Shown piece after piece: positions 18,858-29,780 of a stretch of DNA of 29,780 bases (positions are counted from its first letter, which is position 1; every line of letters starts with the position of its first letter). The notes beneath the pieces are model-generated. The model was not told where the DNA came from, searched no databases, and was given only the letters and a program-made list of their open reading frames with translations. The DNA comes from Spirogloea muscicola. Lineage: Eukaryota > Streptophyta > Zygnematophyceae > Spirogloeales > Spirogloeaceae. The position numbers and the translations under genes were made by a program. Where the stretch lies: contig WELB01000150.1 of NCBI GenBank assembly GCA_009602725.1, positions 53,300-83,079 of the forward strand. The letters are read 5' to 3'.

Positions 18858-19586
18858 NNNNNNNNNNNNNNNNNNNNNNNNNNNNNNNNNNNNNNNNNNN
18901 NNNNNNNNNNNNNNNNNNNNNNNNNNNNNNNNNNNNNNNNNNNNNNNNNNNNNNNNNNNNNNNNNNNNNNNNNNNNNNNNNNNNNNNNNNNNNNNNNNNN
19001 NNNNNNNNNNNNNNNNNNNNNNNNNNNNNNNNNNNNNNNNNNNNNNNNNNNNNNNNNNNNNNNNNNNNNNNNNNNNNNNNNNNNNNNNNNNNNNNNNNNN
19101 NNNNNNNNNNNNNNNNNNNNNNNNNNNNNNNNNNNNNNNNNNNNNNNNNNNNNNNNNNNNNNNNNNNNNNNNNNNNNNNNNNNNNNNNNNNNNNNNNNNN
19201 NNNNNNNNNNNNNNNNNNNNNNNNNNNNNNNNNNNNNNNNNNNNNNNNNNNNNNNNNNNNNNNNNNNNNNNNNNNNNNNNNNNNNNNNNNNNNNNNNNNN
19301 NNNNNNNNNNNNNNNNNNNNNNNNNNNNNNNNNNNNNNNNNNNNNNNNNNNNNNNNNNNNNNNNNNNNNNNNNNNNNNNNNNNNNNNNNNNNNNNNNNNN
19401 NNNNNNNNNNNNNNNNNNNNNNNNNNNNNNNNNNNNNNNNNNNNNNNNNNNNNNNNNNNNNNNNNNNNNNNNNNNNNNNNNNNNNNNNNNNNNNNNNNNN
19501 NNNNNNNNNNNNNNNNNNNNNNNNNNNNNNNNNNNNNNNNNNNNNNNNNNNNNNNNNNNNNNNNNNNNNNNNNNNNNNNNNNNNNN
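18858..19586. other. Assembly gap of 729 N
   Basis: All bases are unknown. The gap must hold the 5' exon of PAN2. It probably also holds the 5' exon of the HIT4-like gene and the promoter region between these divergent genes. The true length may differ from 729. Confidence 0.98.
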
Positions 19587-22500
19587 CCGCCGGCGAGCGC
19601 CACACCGCCTTCCGCGGCCACGCCGCGCCGGTCGCCGGCCTCCTGGCCTGCGCCGATGGCGTCCTCTCCCTCAGCGCCGACGCCGTCTGCCTCCACGCCC
19701 GCGGCGGCCTCCCGCTCCTCTGTGCCAGGTCGCCGCCTCCGCCGCCGCCGCCGCCGCCGCCGGCGGATGTGCCGGCGGCCGCCTGCCCTCTTACTTGCCG
19801 TTGTGCTGAGCCCGCCGCCGCCGCCGCTGTCATGGCCATGGCCGCCGCAGGGACGTGGCGCCGCAGGCGGACATGCTGTGCTGCGACTGGGAGAAGCCCG
19901 GCGGGCCGCGCGTGGCCATCGGTCACAGCGAGCGCCGCGTCACGCTCTTCGACCTCCACGCCGCGCGCGCCGCCTCCCAGGTGAGCGCTCCGGTCCTCGC
20001 CCGGCGGCCTCCCCTGCCAATTCCGGTATTCGCAGCAAGCCGGCCATGTCACTGCTTTGGAGATTATGAACCAGCCCCAACGGCACTCAATCTGTCAACA
20101 ATATATTCATATGTCATATTTGTTACCGCTTTGGACACGATGCACCAGCTCAGTGGCACTCATCCTGTCGATGGCAACCACTCTGAGCGCCTGCCTTGGT
20201 GGCATGGCGACGCCAATCCCTGACCCTAAATCCTAAACCCTATACTCTGAAGCCCCTGCGCGAGGATGACACGCTTACGGTCGTGCAGCCACCTCGGGCC
20301 ATGCGCGGCAGCTGGTGTGCAGCCAGGGCGTGGGCACGCTGCGCAGCAACGGGCGGCTGCTGGCGCTCGGCGGCGTGGCCGGCGAGGTGGCGCTGGTGGA
20401 CGTGCGCTCGGGCCGCAGCGAGGCGGCGCTGGAGGCGCACTTGGGCGGCGTGACCGCTGTCGAGCTGCGCGGCGACCTCCTGGCGACGTGCGGCGTCGCG
20501 CGCCGCTTGGGGCAGCTCTATGCTGACCCCCTCGTCAAGGCGGGTTACCATTGAGCCCTTCACGCTGCCTCCTCCACATCCCCGGCTTCTGCATTGCTCA
20601 CATAGCTGAGATAGTATCGATATAGGAAGTCATGCAGCTCTCATTCCCAGAGCTCGCAAGGTTTTAGCCTGATTGTATAGGCGTCATGGCACCGACTCCT
20701 GCAGGTCTTTGACGTGCGGCAGACGGCGCGTGCGCTGACACACGTGCCCTTTGCATCGGGCCCGTCAGTGCTCAAGTTCCACCCCACCTTCTCCTCTGTT
20801 TTGCTCATCGCCTCAGCCAGTGGCGCAGTCGTGCTCACTGATGTACAGGGTAGTGGGCTCTCCTTTCACCAGTACCAGGTAGAGTGCCTCTCCTGTTATT
20901 GCAAATCCATAAACCCCATCAACAATACATTGCAGAAGCATATTGCAGAGTGCAGACCTGCGCTGTACCTGTGAGGTACTTTTGCTGCTCATTGTTCCTT
21001 CTTGAGATTCTCGTCATTCCTGGCTCTTCATTCAGTTCCCGGTAACAACGAGTGCCTGCAAAGGTACTGGAAATACAAGCTCGGCCCTCTCTTGGAGGCG
21101 GTAGGCTGCAGCGCAGCAGAGCTCGTGTGGCCCTGCTGCTACTACGTTGGCAGCGGCGCTGAGCCGGCGAGTTCTGGGACTGGCAGGTGGACTGTGAGGG
21201 CGACGCGCTGCTCGCCGCAGACATCAGCAGCTCTGGCCAGCTGGTTGCATTCGGCGACGCCGGCGGTTACGTGCACCTGTGGGGAGCAAGCGCATCGGGC
21301 CGCGTCAACCTCTTCTCGCAGCCAATTGAGGGCGCCGACCACCCTGCGCCCGTCTTCGCACTCGGCGAGGCCGACTCCTTTGCCCTCGCTACCAGGTGGC
21401 ACGGCGCGCTTCAAAATCTCCCCAACATCTTGGACTCGTATTCTGCATAGACTTGTCCTTGTAGTCCACAAGTCCATTGATATTACGTTGGGCTTGCCTT
21501 TCTTTTGCCAATATTGCCACCACCCTGAATTGATGGACTTGAGAATGGCTTGGCTTGGTTGCCCATCATCTAGTGCTCCAGTGCTATCACATTTACACTA
21601 TTTGCCAATCTTGTGAGGATGCAGGCCGGTGACAGAGGAGATACCTCTATCGACGCTTGACCCCAATCAGAGCTTTTCAGTTGGGATGCCTCCTCGCACC
21701 ATCGACGGTGAACTCCTTGAGCAGATGAACGTTGTGGACTTCGTCGGCTACGTGCAGAACCCCCGCTGGCGCCGCGGCCTGCCTTATGGAGAGGCCATGC
21801 GCGCCGTGACTGCGCTTCGTAATACCCGCCGGCAGCTCAAGGTACCTACCGTCTGCTGCTCGCCCCCTCGCATCGTATAGTTGTTAATTTGAAAGATAAG
21901 CCCAATTATCAACATAACATTCTTGTTGCTTGTGATTTCCACCAACAATCTTGGAGTGAGCTACTGCACACTATTAATACTGGACTGGACTAATACACGT
22001 TAGCAATTGAGCGTGGATTGCCAAAGCTTGCAAGCCACTTGTGGAGCTTGATTGAGCTGAAGCCTGAGCTGGAGGACGGCAGCGATGGATGTTCTGCAGG
22101 ACAACTGGTGGATGGATCACAGCGAGGGCGGCAACAGCAGCAATGTAGGTGGGCAGGCAGTGGGCGTGGACGACCTGGGGCAGCCCTTTGCCAAGCCGCC
22201 CCGGCTGCCCAAGGGCTACGGCCACGTGGAGATCAAGCAGTCACGCTCGCACAAGTTTGAGGAGTTCGACTTCAGCTACTACAACCGCACGCGCTTTGCA
22301 GGCCTCGAAAACGACGTCCTCAACAGCTACTGCAACGCCCTCCTTCAGGCCCGTCCAAGGCCGCCCGACTTTAACATTGGACCCCAGATTGAGAAACTTG
22401 CTTCCCACCTTAGTCAGGAGCCAGCCAGGTTGAGCTTACACAGGCAGTGAAAGAGTATTTGTTAATACTTGTCTTTCATGCATTTCTGGCAGGTGCTCTA

Positions 22501-25500
22501 CTTCATCCCTGCGCTAAGGGCAGCGGTAACATCCCATATCTGCGAGGTGGAGTTTTGCCTTACGTGCGAGCTCGGCTTTGTGCTGCACATGCTTGACCTT
22601 GCCGAGGGCGACACATGCCAGGTGCCTGACCTTAGGCCTCTTGGAGCTGCATGCTTTATCAAGTTGACAGCATGTGCTCATCTTTGAAGCAGTTGCCCTG
22701 CAGTTGCACTGACCTTGACTTGTGCGTCAATCAATTGTGATCTATGGGGTCTTTAGCCAACCAATCTCCTCCGGGCATTAAGGCAAATCAAGGAGGCCGT
22801 GGTGCTGGGTCTGGTTGAGGGCCCCGATGAGTATAATAGTTTCAAGGAGAAGTCGGTCTCAAAGAGGATCCAGGCGCTATCAAGATTCCTCCTGGAGCAG
22901 GTGACTGTTGCTCTGACCACCTCAACTCACCTACTTATTCCCATTGAAGTACGCCGTCTCGGCAGCATTCGTTGTGGACAGCAGCAAGCTTACATGGCTT
23001 CAGCTGAGATATGACTCCTAAGCCTTGGACCTCAGCGCCTAGCCATGGTCGTGTGCTGCACTTATGCACTGTTGACATTGCTCAAGTGCGTTAACAGCTG
23101 CACAAGGAAGCGGGTGCTGCTTGTGAGGGGGATGGTCCGGAGGTCCCGCCTGTGGAGGCCATCACGGACCAGCTGTTTGGCATGTCCCTCATAAGCAGCA
23201 CCAAAGTGAACTGCACCTCCTCTGCAAGCCTAGATTATCGACCTACCTTGCTTCCTTCGCTGTAAATGTCACAATGATGATGGTGACCCCCCGTGTGTAA
23301 ATTTCACATGCATCATCCTGTGTACAATTGTCTGCTAAGAGAAGCCGCTTATGTATTTGTGGCGCCTGTTGGCCAGCTGCAAACTGTCGCTGTGGAACTT
23401 TAGACTTTGGAGCACAGTGTGTGTGCACCTACTATAAGGCTTGTTGTGATTGAGTCCAGCTTCGCTTTGGCGGCTCTTTGCAGTGCATGAGGTCCTCCCA
23501 TGAGGTTGTGCAAGAAAGGAGGTCCTTCAAAGTTGACCTTCAGGTATTGGCAGGCAAAGCCAGCTGCCATGCGAGGAATGAGCAACTGCAGCATTTGTGC
23601 TGAATGTAGCTTGAGCATTTGGTGCAGCTGCTTCTGTGAGGATGTGAAGCAGTGACAACTGCAGAGACATGGTTGACTTGACATGAAGCTACATACGTGT
23701 AAGGTGCACCACTGGTGGCCACTTGAGGACCAAAGGATCATGATGACAATCAAAAGGGACGAGCTGAGTGGCTTATTGTGATCGTTTTCCATGCAGTATC
23801 CTGCGCAGGCAACTCATTCAAGTACCTTTGCTCAGATCCTCGAGAGGAGCCTTTGGCAGCAAGAGGATATGCGTGCCTGGTGTCAGCAATGCCGAGGTTA
23901 CCAGCATGTGCATCACGTGAGCTGCATGCAGGCGCTGGCACACTCGTGGCTGACTTGGCCCCGCCTGCTCTTGGCATAGTAGAAGAATAATAATAACATC
24001 AAGTTCCTCTGTGCCGTGAGCACCCAACCAGTGGAGGATGCTCAAATTGGTGCCCGCTGTGCAGGTGAAGGTGCCCAGGGCTCTCCCAAAGATTCTCATA
24101 GTCAATTGCTGCGTGCACTCCGAGGCAGAGCTGTCCTTCTGGCAGACCAAGGAGGACATTACGCATACGCCCTTGAGGCAGAGAACAAGCAAGCATTGGC
24201 TCCCTTTCCACATGGAGATTGTCACTGATGTTGATCGCAAGGCTGTTTCGGTTTCTGAGGTACCTTGGTACAGCTAGCCGTGGCATGCCTGGTCAAGAAA
24301 CCTTGTGCTCCTTCAGCTGTTCGCATGGTGGGTCTTTGCGAATGTTGTGACAGGATTGAATGCACTGTTCAAATCAAGTGAAGTCCGACTAGTACCAAAT
24401 CAACTGAAGTCCGACTAATACCATGTGAATGATGGTGAGCAGATCGCTTCGCCCAGCACCAAGACATTGGGCTCTCCTAGCAATAACGGGAGCAAAAGCG
24501 AGGTGGTCAGAGCTGTGTATGAGCTGACGGCTATGGTTGCAAACATAAGGGACAATCTTGAAGAGGGCCCGCGCACTGATGATGCTTCATCGGCGTACGA
24601 TGGCCACCTCGTTGCTCACATTAAAGTGCAAAACCCTCTCTCATCTCGAATGGAGCTCCTATTGGAATCTGGGACACCCTCCTTGGAGTGCAAGACTTGC
24701 ATGTTGCACCAACATTTGCTTGAAGGCCTCCTGTCTTGCGTGGTTCCAAGGAGAAAACCAAAATTGCATGGTATTTGAACCAATGCAGATACCAAGGTCG
24801 TACCTGGAGGGTGGAAGTCTCATGCAGTCTCCGGGGTCGTCGGGCCACTACTCCCCAACGCTCTCGCCGCTCCACTTGAGACCCATAAGCAGATCCTCCT
24901 CGGGTGCTGGCCAAACCATCCATGCCGCCACGAGCCACGCTGAGAGGACCGTCTCTGCCGCTGCCGCTGCTCTGAGTGCATCTCCGGCAGCTGGGATGGC
25001 AGTGCCGCTGGGGTCGCCAAGTGCTAGTGGGTCGCCGGGGCCCTCCTCTGCAGCCAGGAGCAATTGGATGCTCTTCAACGACTTCTGTATAACTCCAACA
25101 CCCGCCCAGGAAGTGGTAACGTCCGGCTGCACCAACCTTCCCGCAGTTGCAGTAGTTGTCCTCATGATCTGTCAATCAAGAAGCCCTAGTAGCATGTCTC
25201 AGATTTGCACCTTGTGCTCCTGACCTCAGTACAAGTTACTTCGATGAACAGGTTAGCTTCTACGGCAAGAGGAAGATCCCCTGCTTGCTGTACTACACCC
25301 AGGTTGCAGAGGTGTCGAAGTTTGACCGCACGCAATCGTTCGGAGACAGCCCGAGTGCAACTCCTGGCATCCTGTCAGAGTCAGACAGAGAGCAGTGGCG
25401 CTCCCCTCTCGCAGTACCGTCACCTTCATCCTCGCAGTACCTCCCCAGACAGCTCCACATAAGCTTATCTCGGTCACAGGTCACTATCTGATACCTTTCT

Positions 25501-28500
25501 GCAGCTTGCTGGGCAGAGTCCACCTGCGTATTTATTATGTACTTCAGTCACCCTTTTTCCTGGCTCACTGAAGTGGTGCTATACTATATACAGCCGAAGG
25601 ACCTCCTTGAGACTTACTGTGCCCTGTACTTTATCTCTTCCAGAATCCCACTTTCTCTTCCCCAATTCCAGACACATTGTTTCAGCATCTGATGGCGGAG
25701 TCCTCCCCGAGGCCTCGGCAACAATTCACCCATCAGAATGCAGCCCCTTCATTGTGGCCTGTGGACCTCTCAAAGGAGCAGCTGGGACCAGTGAGTGAAT
25801 GCTTCCTTGGTTCATATTTCAGAATGTTCTCCATATCCTTTTACCTCATGCCTTATCAGCAGCTAGCATAAGTATACCAACTTGTGCAGCAGACGTGCCG
25901 GAACCTTTTGGGCCGATTCTCAAACCTCTGAATGCTGCAACCTTTAGCGTGTTCTCTGGCAGGGGATGTTGCTTGGCATAGATGCGGAGTTTGTTGCCTT
26001 GTCTCCTGCTGCAAAGGTATTCCTTGCTCACTGTGCAGGCATCTCGGGCTGTTGTGGTCTTGCTGCTTGTCAGTACCTGCACAGTTGGATATTATGTCTT
26101 TACCTCATTCACAAGCACAGAGGTGACGAAGGTTAGCCTAGGGGCTGATTACTGTGACAGGTGTGCTTGCTGGACTGTAGGAGATCGATGGCAGTGGGGT
26201 TGAGTACCTCAAACGGCCTGCCCGTCTTGCCCTTGCAAGAGTGAGCGTGGTAGGTTGCAGCTTGCACTGCTACATCATCCAATTTTATGCTTGCCGTGAC
26301 ATAGACAGCTGACAATTGTTCTCTTTTGGGGCTATGCACAATTCTAGGATATATCACCTTGTCACATTGACATCATCAGCATGATGATCTCAGAGTCCTC
26401 AATGACAATGGCTCCATAATAGTGCAACTTAGGCCTCATGCCTTCTGCAATATAAGCATTGATGTCCGTCGCAAACAGGTCAGAGGAGATGGCCCTCACT
26501 CAGGCATCTGCTGTGTTGACGACTACATCCGAACGGTGGGCTTCACTGAGACCATTGCCACAAGCGTCCAGTAGCCTGTATGGATTGATTGACTTTAGAG
26601 GCTCAGAGAGCTTCTATCACTTGCTTTATTTGTATGCCAGATTCGTCTGGTCATTGTGTTTGTCACGAGTGCCATTGGTGAAGCACTGGCGGACGCTGTG
26701 CATGTAGCACGGTGGACCTCACACTCCAATTTGCTCTGCGGCAGGTGGAGCCAGTTCATGACTACCTTACACGCTTCTCTGGCATTGTTCCTGGTGACCT
26801 GGTTAGTTGCTACTCATGCATGAGGTTGTCCCGGGCAACAGCCACATCTGTTGCTCACGATTGGACAACAAGGGCCAGGCTGAGCAGAGATTCTTCCAGA
26901 GGGCGTCAATGAATTCAATCAATGTCAATCAATGTCATTGGCACCCACATATATACTTTGTGATGATCCCCTATACCCATGTTCTGTCTCCTGGACCTGT
27001 CCGCTCCAGCTAGTCCAAGCACGCCGGCACGACGGCTGAGCAGCTCGTCACGAGCATTTTTCCACTAGCTCTTGTTACCCTGCTTGACCTTGTCTCAGGA
27101 CCCGATTTCCTCAAAACATCCCGTCACAACTCTCAAGAAGGCCTACCTCAAGCTCCGTTTTCTGGTGTGCTTTCATGCATTCTCATGAGTGAAACTCGTT
27201 GCCGTTAAGGTGCCCTTGTTGTCTCTTGAATCTTTAGGTCAAATCGTGTCAATGTATACTGCACATTGCTTTTCCGAGGTGCAAGCAGGAGTACGGTGAT
27301 GCCAGTTGAACCACAATCAAGATCGTATCAAGGAGGCACAATTGTAGTGGCTGAGACTCTTCCATGAAGGTTCTTGAGGATTTTGACTTGCTCGTGATAT
27401 CTGAAAGGCTTCACTGGTCGCAGGTAGACAAGGGCTGCCGCTTTGTGGGTCACGGCTTGAAGAAGGACTTCCGTATGATCAACATTGTGGTGCCACGTGA
27501 TCAGGTGAGTGAAGGTAAAAGAAAGATATCCAAGCTGCCTGCCAGTCAGGGACTGGACATGGCATGCCGCGCAGATGCTTAGCAAGTGGAAGGACTTAGC
27601 CACAGTGCTTCTCTCTGAGAATGTGTCTGGGATACTTGTCCTGCTGTGCATGCTCCTAGAAAGAAGCGCGAGCTGATGCACAAACCTGGTGTAGGTCGTG
27701 GACACCGTGGATCTATTCCACTTGAAGCGGCAGCGCAAGCTCTCTTTACGCTTCCTCGCGTCCTATCTCCTCAATGTACGGCAACTTGTGGCAGAAACCT
27801 TGCAAGTCACCTGTTCGCATCCACATGTTGAAGACTTGTGCATTGAGAGATCTCTGTATCTGGGTATGTGGCATGTTAGTCATGATTCTTACGTAGCTAG
27901 AGACTCCTGCAAGCGTAAAGAGGGCAAGAGGGGGCTGCAGCCGATGAAAGCATGACTTCTTTGACTGCTTCACTTTATACAGATTCAGATCCAATCAGAA
28001 AGTCATGACAGCATAGAGGACGCTTGCACGGTGAGGTCCCCCAGGACTCCAGGAAGTCGATGTCATGGAGATTGCACTTGCTTATGCCGTGGTTGATTCA
28101 GGTCCTGCTGATGTGTGTTGGACAGGTAACCTTGACTTTTGCTCTGCATCGGGTACTGTCATGAACAGTGCAAGCTGACTACCGGGGATGTCGTGTGCCT
28201 GCTTTGTGCTTGCTGATTGTCCTATTTGTGCATGTCTAGGCCCTTCGCTTGTATGAGAAGTACAAGCAGCTAGTAGCCTCTGGCGAGTTCCAAGAAAAGG
28301 TTGGCATTTTATGTAGAAGCCTACATGGTCTGATGCAAGACACTGACCTCGTGTTTGCCTCTGCACTCACCCAATGATGGTTTTCTTGCTGGTGAGTAGT
28401 TGTTGCATTTCTCTGAAGACAGTGAAGGCTTCAAAGTTCCAAGTTCTCACTCAAGATAATTGTGCAAGCATTTTGCAGCTACTGGAGATCTATCGGTATG

Positions 28501-28580
28501 GCCGCAGGCATGGTTGGGAGTTTGTCCGTGATGCCACGACGATAACCACGGAGCCCTTCCAAGCACACGTGCATTCATGA
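19587..28580 (+). CDS. PAN2: PAN2, catalytic subunit of the PAN2-PAN3 poly(A)-specific nuclease (5' partial)
   Basis: Twenty-seven exons: 19587-19728, 19851-19980, 20312-20539, 20705-20878, 21187-21395, 21625-21841, 22100-22348, 22493-22621, 22757-22900, 23098-23205, 23484-23543, 23797-23916, 24065-24259, 24443-24625, 24789-25115, 25252-25479, 25644-25790, 25963-26016, 26181-26249, 26479-26535, 26745-26801, 27099-27164, 27424-27504, 27695-27775, 27983-28030, 28240-28299, 28479-28580. About 1220 aa visible; the first codons are in the gap. Domains in order: WD40 propeller (to 21395; VAIGHSERRVTLFDL, DPLVKVFDVR); linker that in other species binds PAN3 (DFVGYVQNPRW); UCH-like pseudoprotease (YYNRTRFAGLENDVLNSY, catalytic Cys absent as usual); DEDD exonuclease from 25963 (GIDAEFV, VDDYIRT, VGHGLKKDF, HDSIEDA), all acidic and His residues kept. 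It should trim mRNA poly(A) tails in the cytoplasm. Twenty-four of 26 introns are phase 0; two may be GC-AG. Confidence 0.93.
19738..19765. repeat. (CCG)n triplet tract in a PAN2 intron
   Basis: A run of CCG triplets lies in the 122-bp intron 19729-19850. The neighbouring exons are also extremely GC-rich, which probably contributes to the nearby assembly gap. Confidence 0.85.
20218..20242. repeat. Interstitial telomere-like repeat in a PAN2 intron
   Basis: CCCTGACCCTAAATCCTAAA followed by CCCTA: three to four degenerate CCCTAAA units in the intron 19981-20311. Orientation is the same as in the run at 16596. Confidence 0.75.
24371..24422. repeat. 26-bp tandem repeat, two copies, in a PAN2 intron
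   Basis: 24371-24396 and 24397-24422 are adjacent copies that differ at two positions (shared core TGAAGTCCGACTA). They lie just before the acceptor at 24442. Confidence 0.9.
26914..26936. repeat. 10-bp tandem repeat in a PAN2 intron
   Basis: TCAATCAATG occurs twice in a row, with a further TCA on the right and a GAATTCAATC lead. It is a local slippage repeat with no visible function. Confidence 0.7.
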
Positions 28581-29607
28581 CAGAGCCACCAGGATGTCCA
28601 CACGTGGTTGCAGCTTGCTGTCTCTACTCAATTTCAGGCCTAGGCGAGGGGGTCTGATGCTTCGAGCAGGGCCGCTTATGGTTGAGATGAGATGCACCAT
28701 GAGCCATCTGAAGTGTATGATCCTCCACATGTCCATCTTATTGGACCCACAAGTGCCAGATGCACCAGGACTTTCATGGCTGCTCTAGATTGTAGCCCCT
28801 CAGGAGAGCAAAGGAGCGTCCATTTGTACAAGTAGAACTATATGTCAATCATCAGTGTACCAATTTGAATACCTGGCACCTCCTGCCTACATCCAACGCA
28901 TTTGAGCTTCGTGCGATGTCACTTCGCAATTGACACGTCGTTTCACCCGTGCATCACTTCTGGCTTTGTGCATTTGCCCGCAGGTCACTTTCAGCTTGGT
29001 GGAGAAGTGTACCAGTGTTCAGCTTGCCTCTATTAGCTCTAAGAGGTCAACAACCCGTTTGCTAGCTACTGAGCAGTATCCTAGGTTGAGTACCTCAGCT
29101 GGACATCGGTGAAGGTCAGCAATGTTAGGCAGGTCGGCAAGAGCTTGCAGGTGAAATGGCACCGCAACCTGCGAGGTAGGACCTGGACATCAGAGTCGGT
29201 CTATTGAGAATCTGAGCCCAATTTGTAAGGTCATCAGATTCGGCTGCTGACTAGCTAGGACCTCGGATGCTATATAGCTGAACTCAGCTCGTATTCTTCT
29301 CGGAAATCGGACACCCTACTCGTCGCGGTTTGCCCCGGGCCGCTGACTGGGGCAAACATCTGCATCTGGCTGGCTTTCATAGCCGCTCTGTTCGGTATGA
29401 GCAGCCGCATTCTTCTTTGGCCTGCGAGGCTCAATTACCCGCAAATACGTCAAGCAGGCGGCTGAGCAGCTCAGGATTGAGGATATTACGACGTAAACAC
29501 GTTCACGGTTAGAGGCATAACTGCTTATTGCACTAATACCCACCCTGGACTGGAGCTGCCCGCCGGCTCCAGCGGCAGCGGCGGCAACGGCGGCGGCGGC
29601 GGCGGCC
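28581..29607. other. PAN2 3' flank and intergenic DNA
   Basis: No gene is recognised. It contains the PAN2 3' UTR, with no convincing TGTAA signal seen. A 9-bp perfect inverted repeat lies at 29328-29336 / 29349-29357 (GTTTGCCCC and GGGGCAAAC). A copy of the repeat from 8704-8742 lies at 29371-29409. The last 60 bp turn sharply GC-rich, with CGG/GGC triplets, as other gene starts here do. Confidence 0.5.
29371..29409 (+). repeat. Repeat segment shared with 8704-8742
   Basis: TGGCTTTCATAGCCGCTCTG, a variable stretch, then ATGAGCAGCCGC: the same order as at 8704-8742. It shows that the repeat family of the 3-11 kb block also occurs about 20 kb away. Confidence 0.55.
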
Positions 29608-29657
29608 ATGGCGGCGGCGATGGCGGCCCGGGCTGCCGGCGCATGGCTCCGGGGTGG
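29608..29657 (+). CDS. Possible first exon of another gene
   Basis: The ATG at 29608 in GGCGGCCATGG, the same strong context as the AP2/ERF start at 62, begins MAAAMAARAAGAWLRGG. The Ala/Arg-rich, acid-free N-terminus resembles an organelle targeting peptide (inference). Reading stops being meaningful at the A run from 29658, and nothing downstream is visible. It is too short to identify. Confidence 0.3.

Positions 29658-29780
<123 letters not shown>

Noticed and set aside
18337-20069. Very long open frames on both strands across the gap
   Set aside because: They exist only because N codons are read as open and (GA)n encodes a stop-free Arg/Glu or Leu/Ser repeat. Real exons within them are short.
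23206-23263. Extension of the PAN2 exon past 23205 to a donor at 23262
   Set aside because: The extension gave a plausible peptide but put the next exon out of frame. The small exon 23484-23543 joins 23205 to 23797 in phase 0 and gives the expected Cys/Arg...VDLQYP pattern.

Overview
The window looks like nuclear DNA of a green alga, probably a trebouxiophyte-type chlorophyte; this is inference. The reasons are GC-rich 5' gene ends, very dense short spliceosomal introns, plant-type gene families (single AP2/ERF domain, HIT4-like, DnaJ-X) and short interstitial runs of the plant-type telomere unit CCCTAAA. There are no prokaryotic operons and no CRISPR array.

Layout: (1) 62-2019 (+), a three-exon AP2/ERF transcription factor, followed 2 bp after its stop by a perfect 26-bp palindrome. 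(2) About 2.1-8.7 kb, a gene-poor block of decayed repeats. It holds three diverged copies of the 3' end of a retroelement coding region, a 218-bp direct duplication, an AT-rich island and many copies, on both strands, of a short motif whose core folds as a GGCTG...CAGCC hairpin. (3) 9081-9287 (+), a small unrecognised 68-aa protein gene, then about 2.1 kb of non-coding DNA. (4) 11401-14537 (+), an eight-exon J-domain co-chaperone with an N-terminal glycine-rich module and a C-terminal DnaJ-X domain. (5) 15616-18600 (-), 13 exons of a HIT4 (HEAT INTOLERANT 4)-like protein, 5' end missing. (6) A (GA)n tract and a 729-bp assembly gap at 18858-19586. (7) 19587-28580 (+), 27 exons of PAN2, the catalytic subunit of the PAN2-PAN3 poly(A) nuclease, 5' end in the gap. 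(8) 28581 to the end: non-coding DNA, a possible first exon of another gene, and a 123-nt A run at the window edge.

Exon structures were built by hand. I required reading-frame continuity across every GT-AG junction (GC-AG for two introns) and agreement with remembered family motifs. The J-protein and HIT4-like genes converge. HIT4-like and PAN2 are divergent and probably share a promoter region inside the gap. PAN2 acts in mRNA deadenylation, HIT4 in heat-linked chromatin change and J proteins in HSP70 chaperoning, but nothing in the sequence shows that the three genes work together.

I see no clearly novel multi-gene system. The best candidates for something undescribed are the dispersed hairpin repeat, the AT-rich island, the 68-aa gene and the glycine-rich module fused to the J domain.
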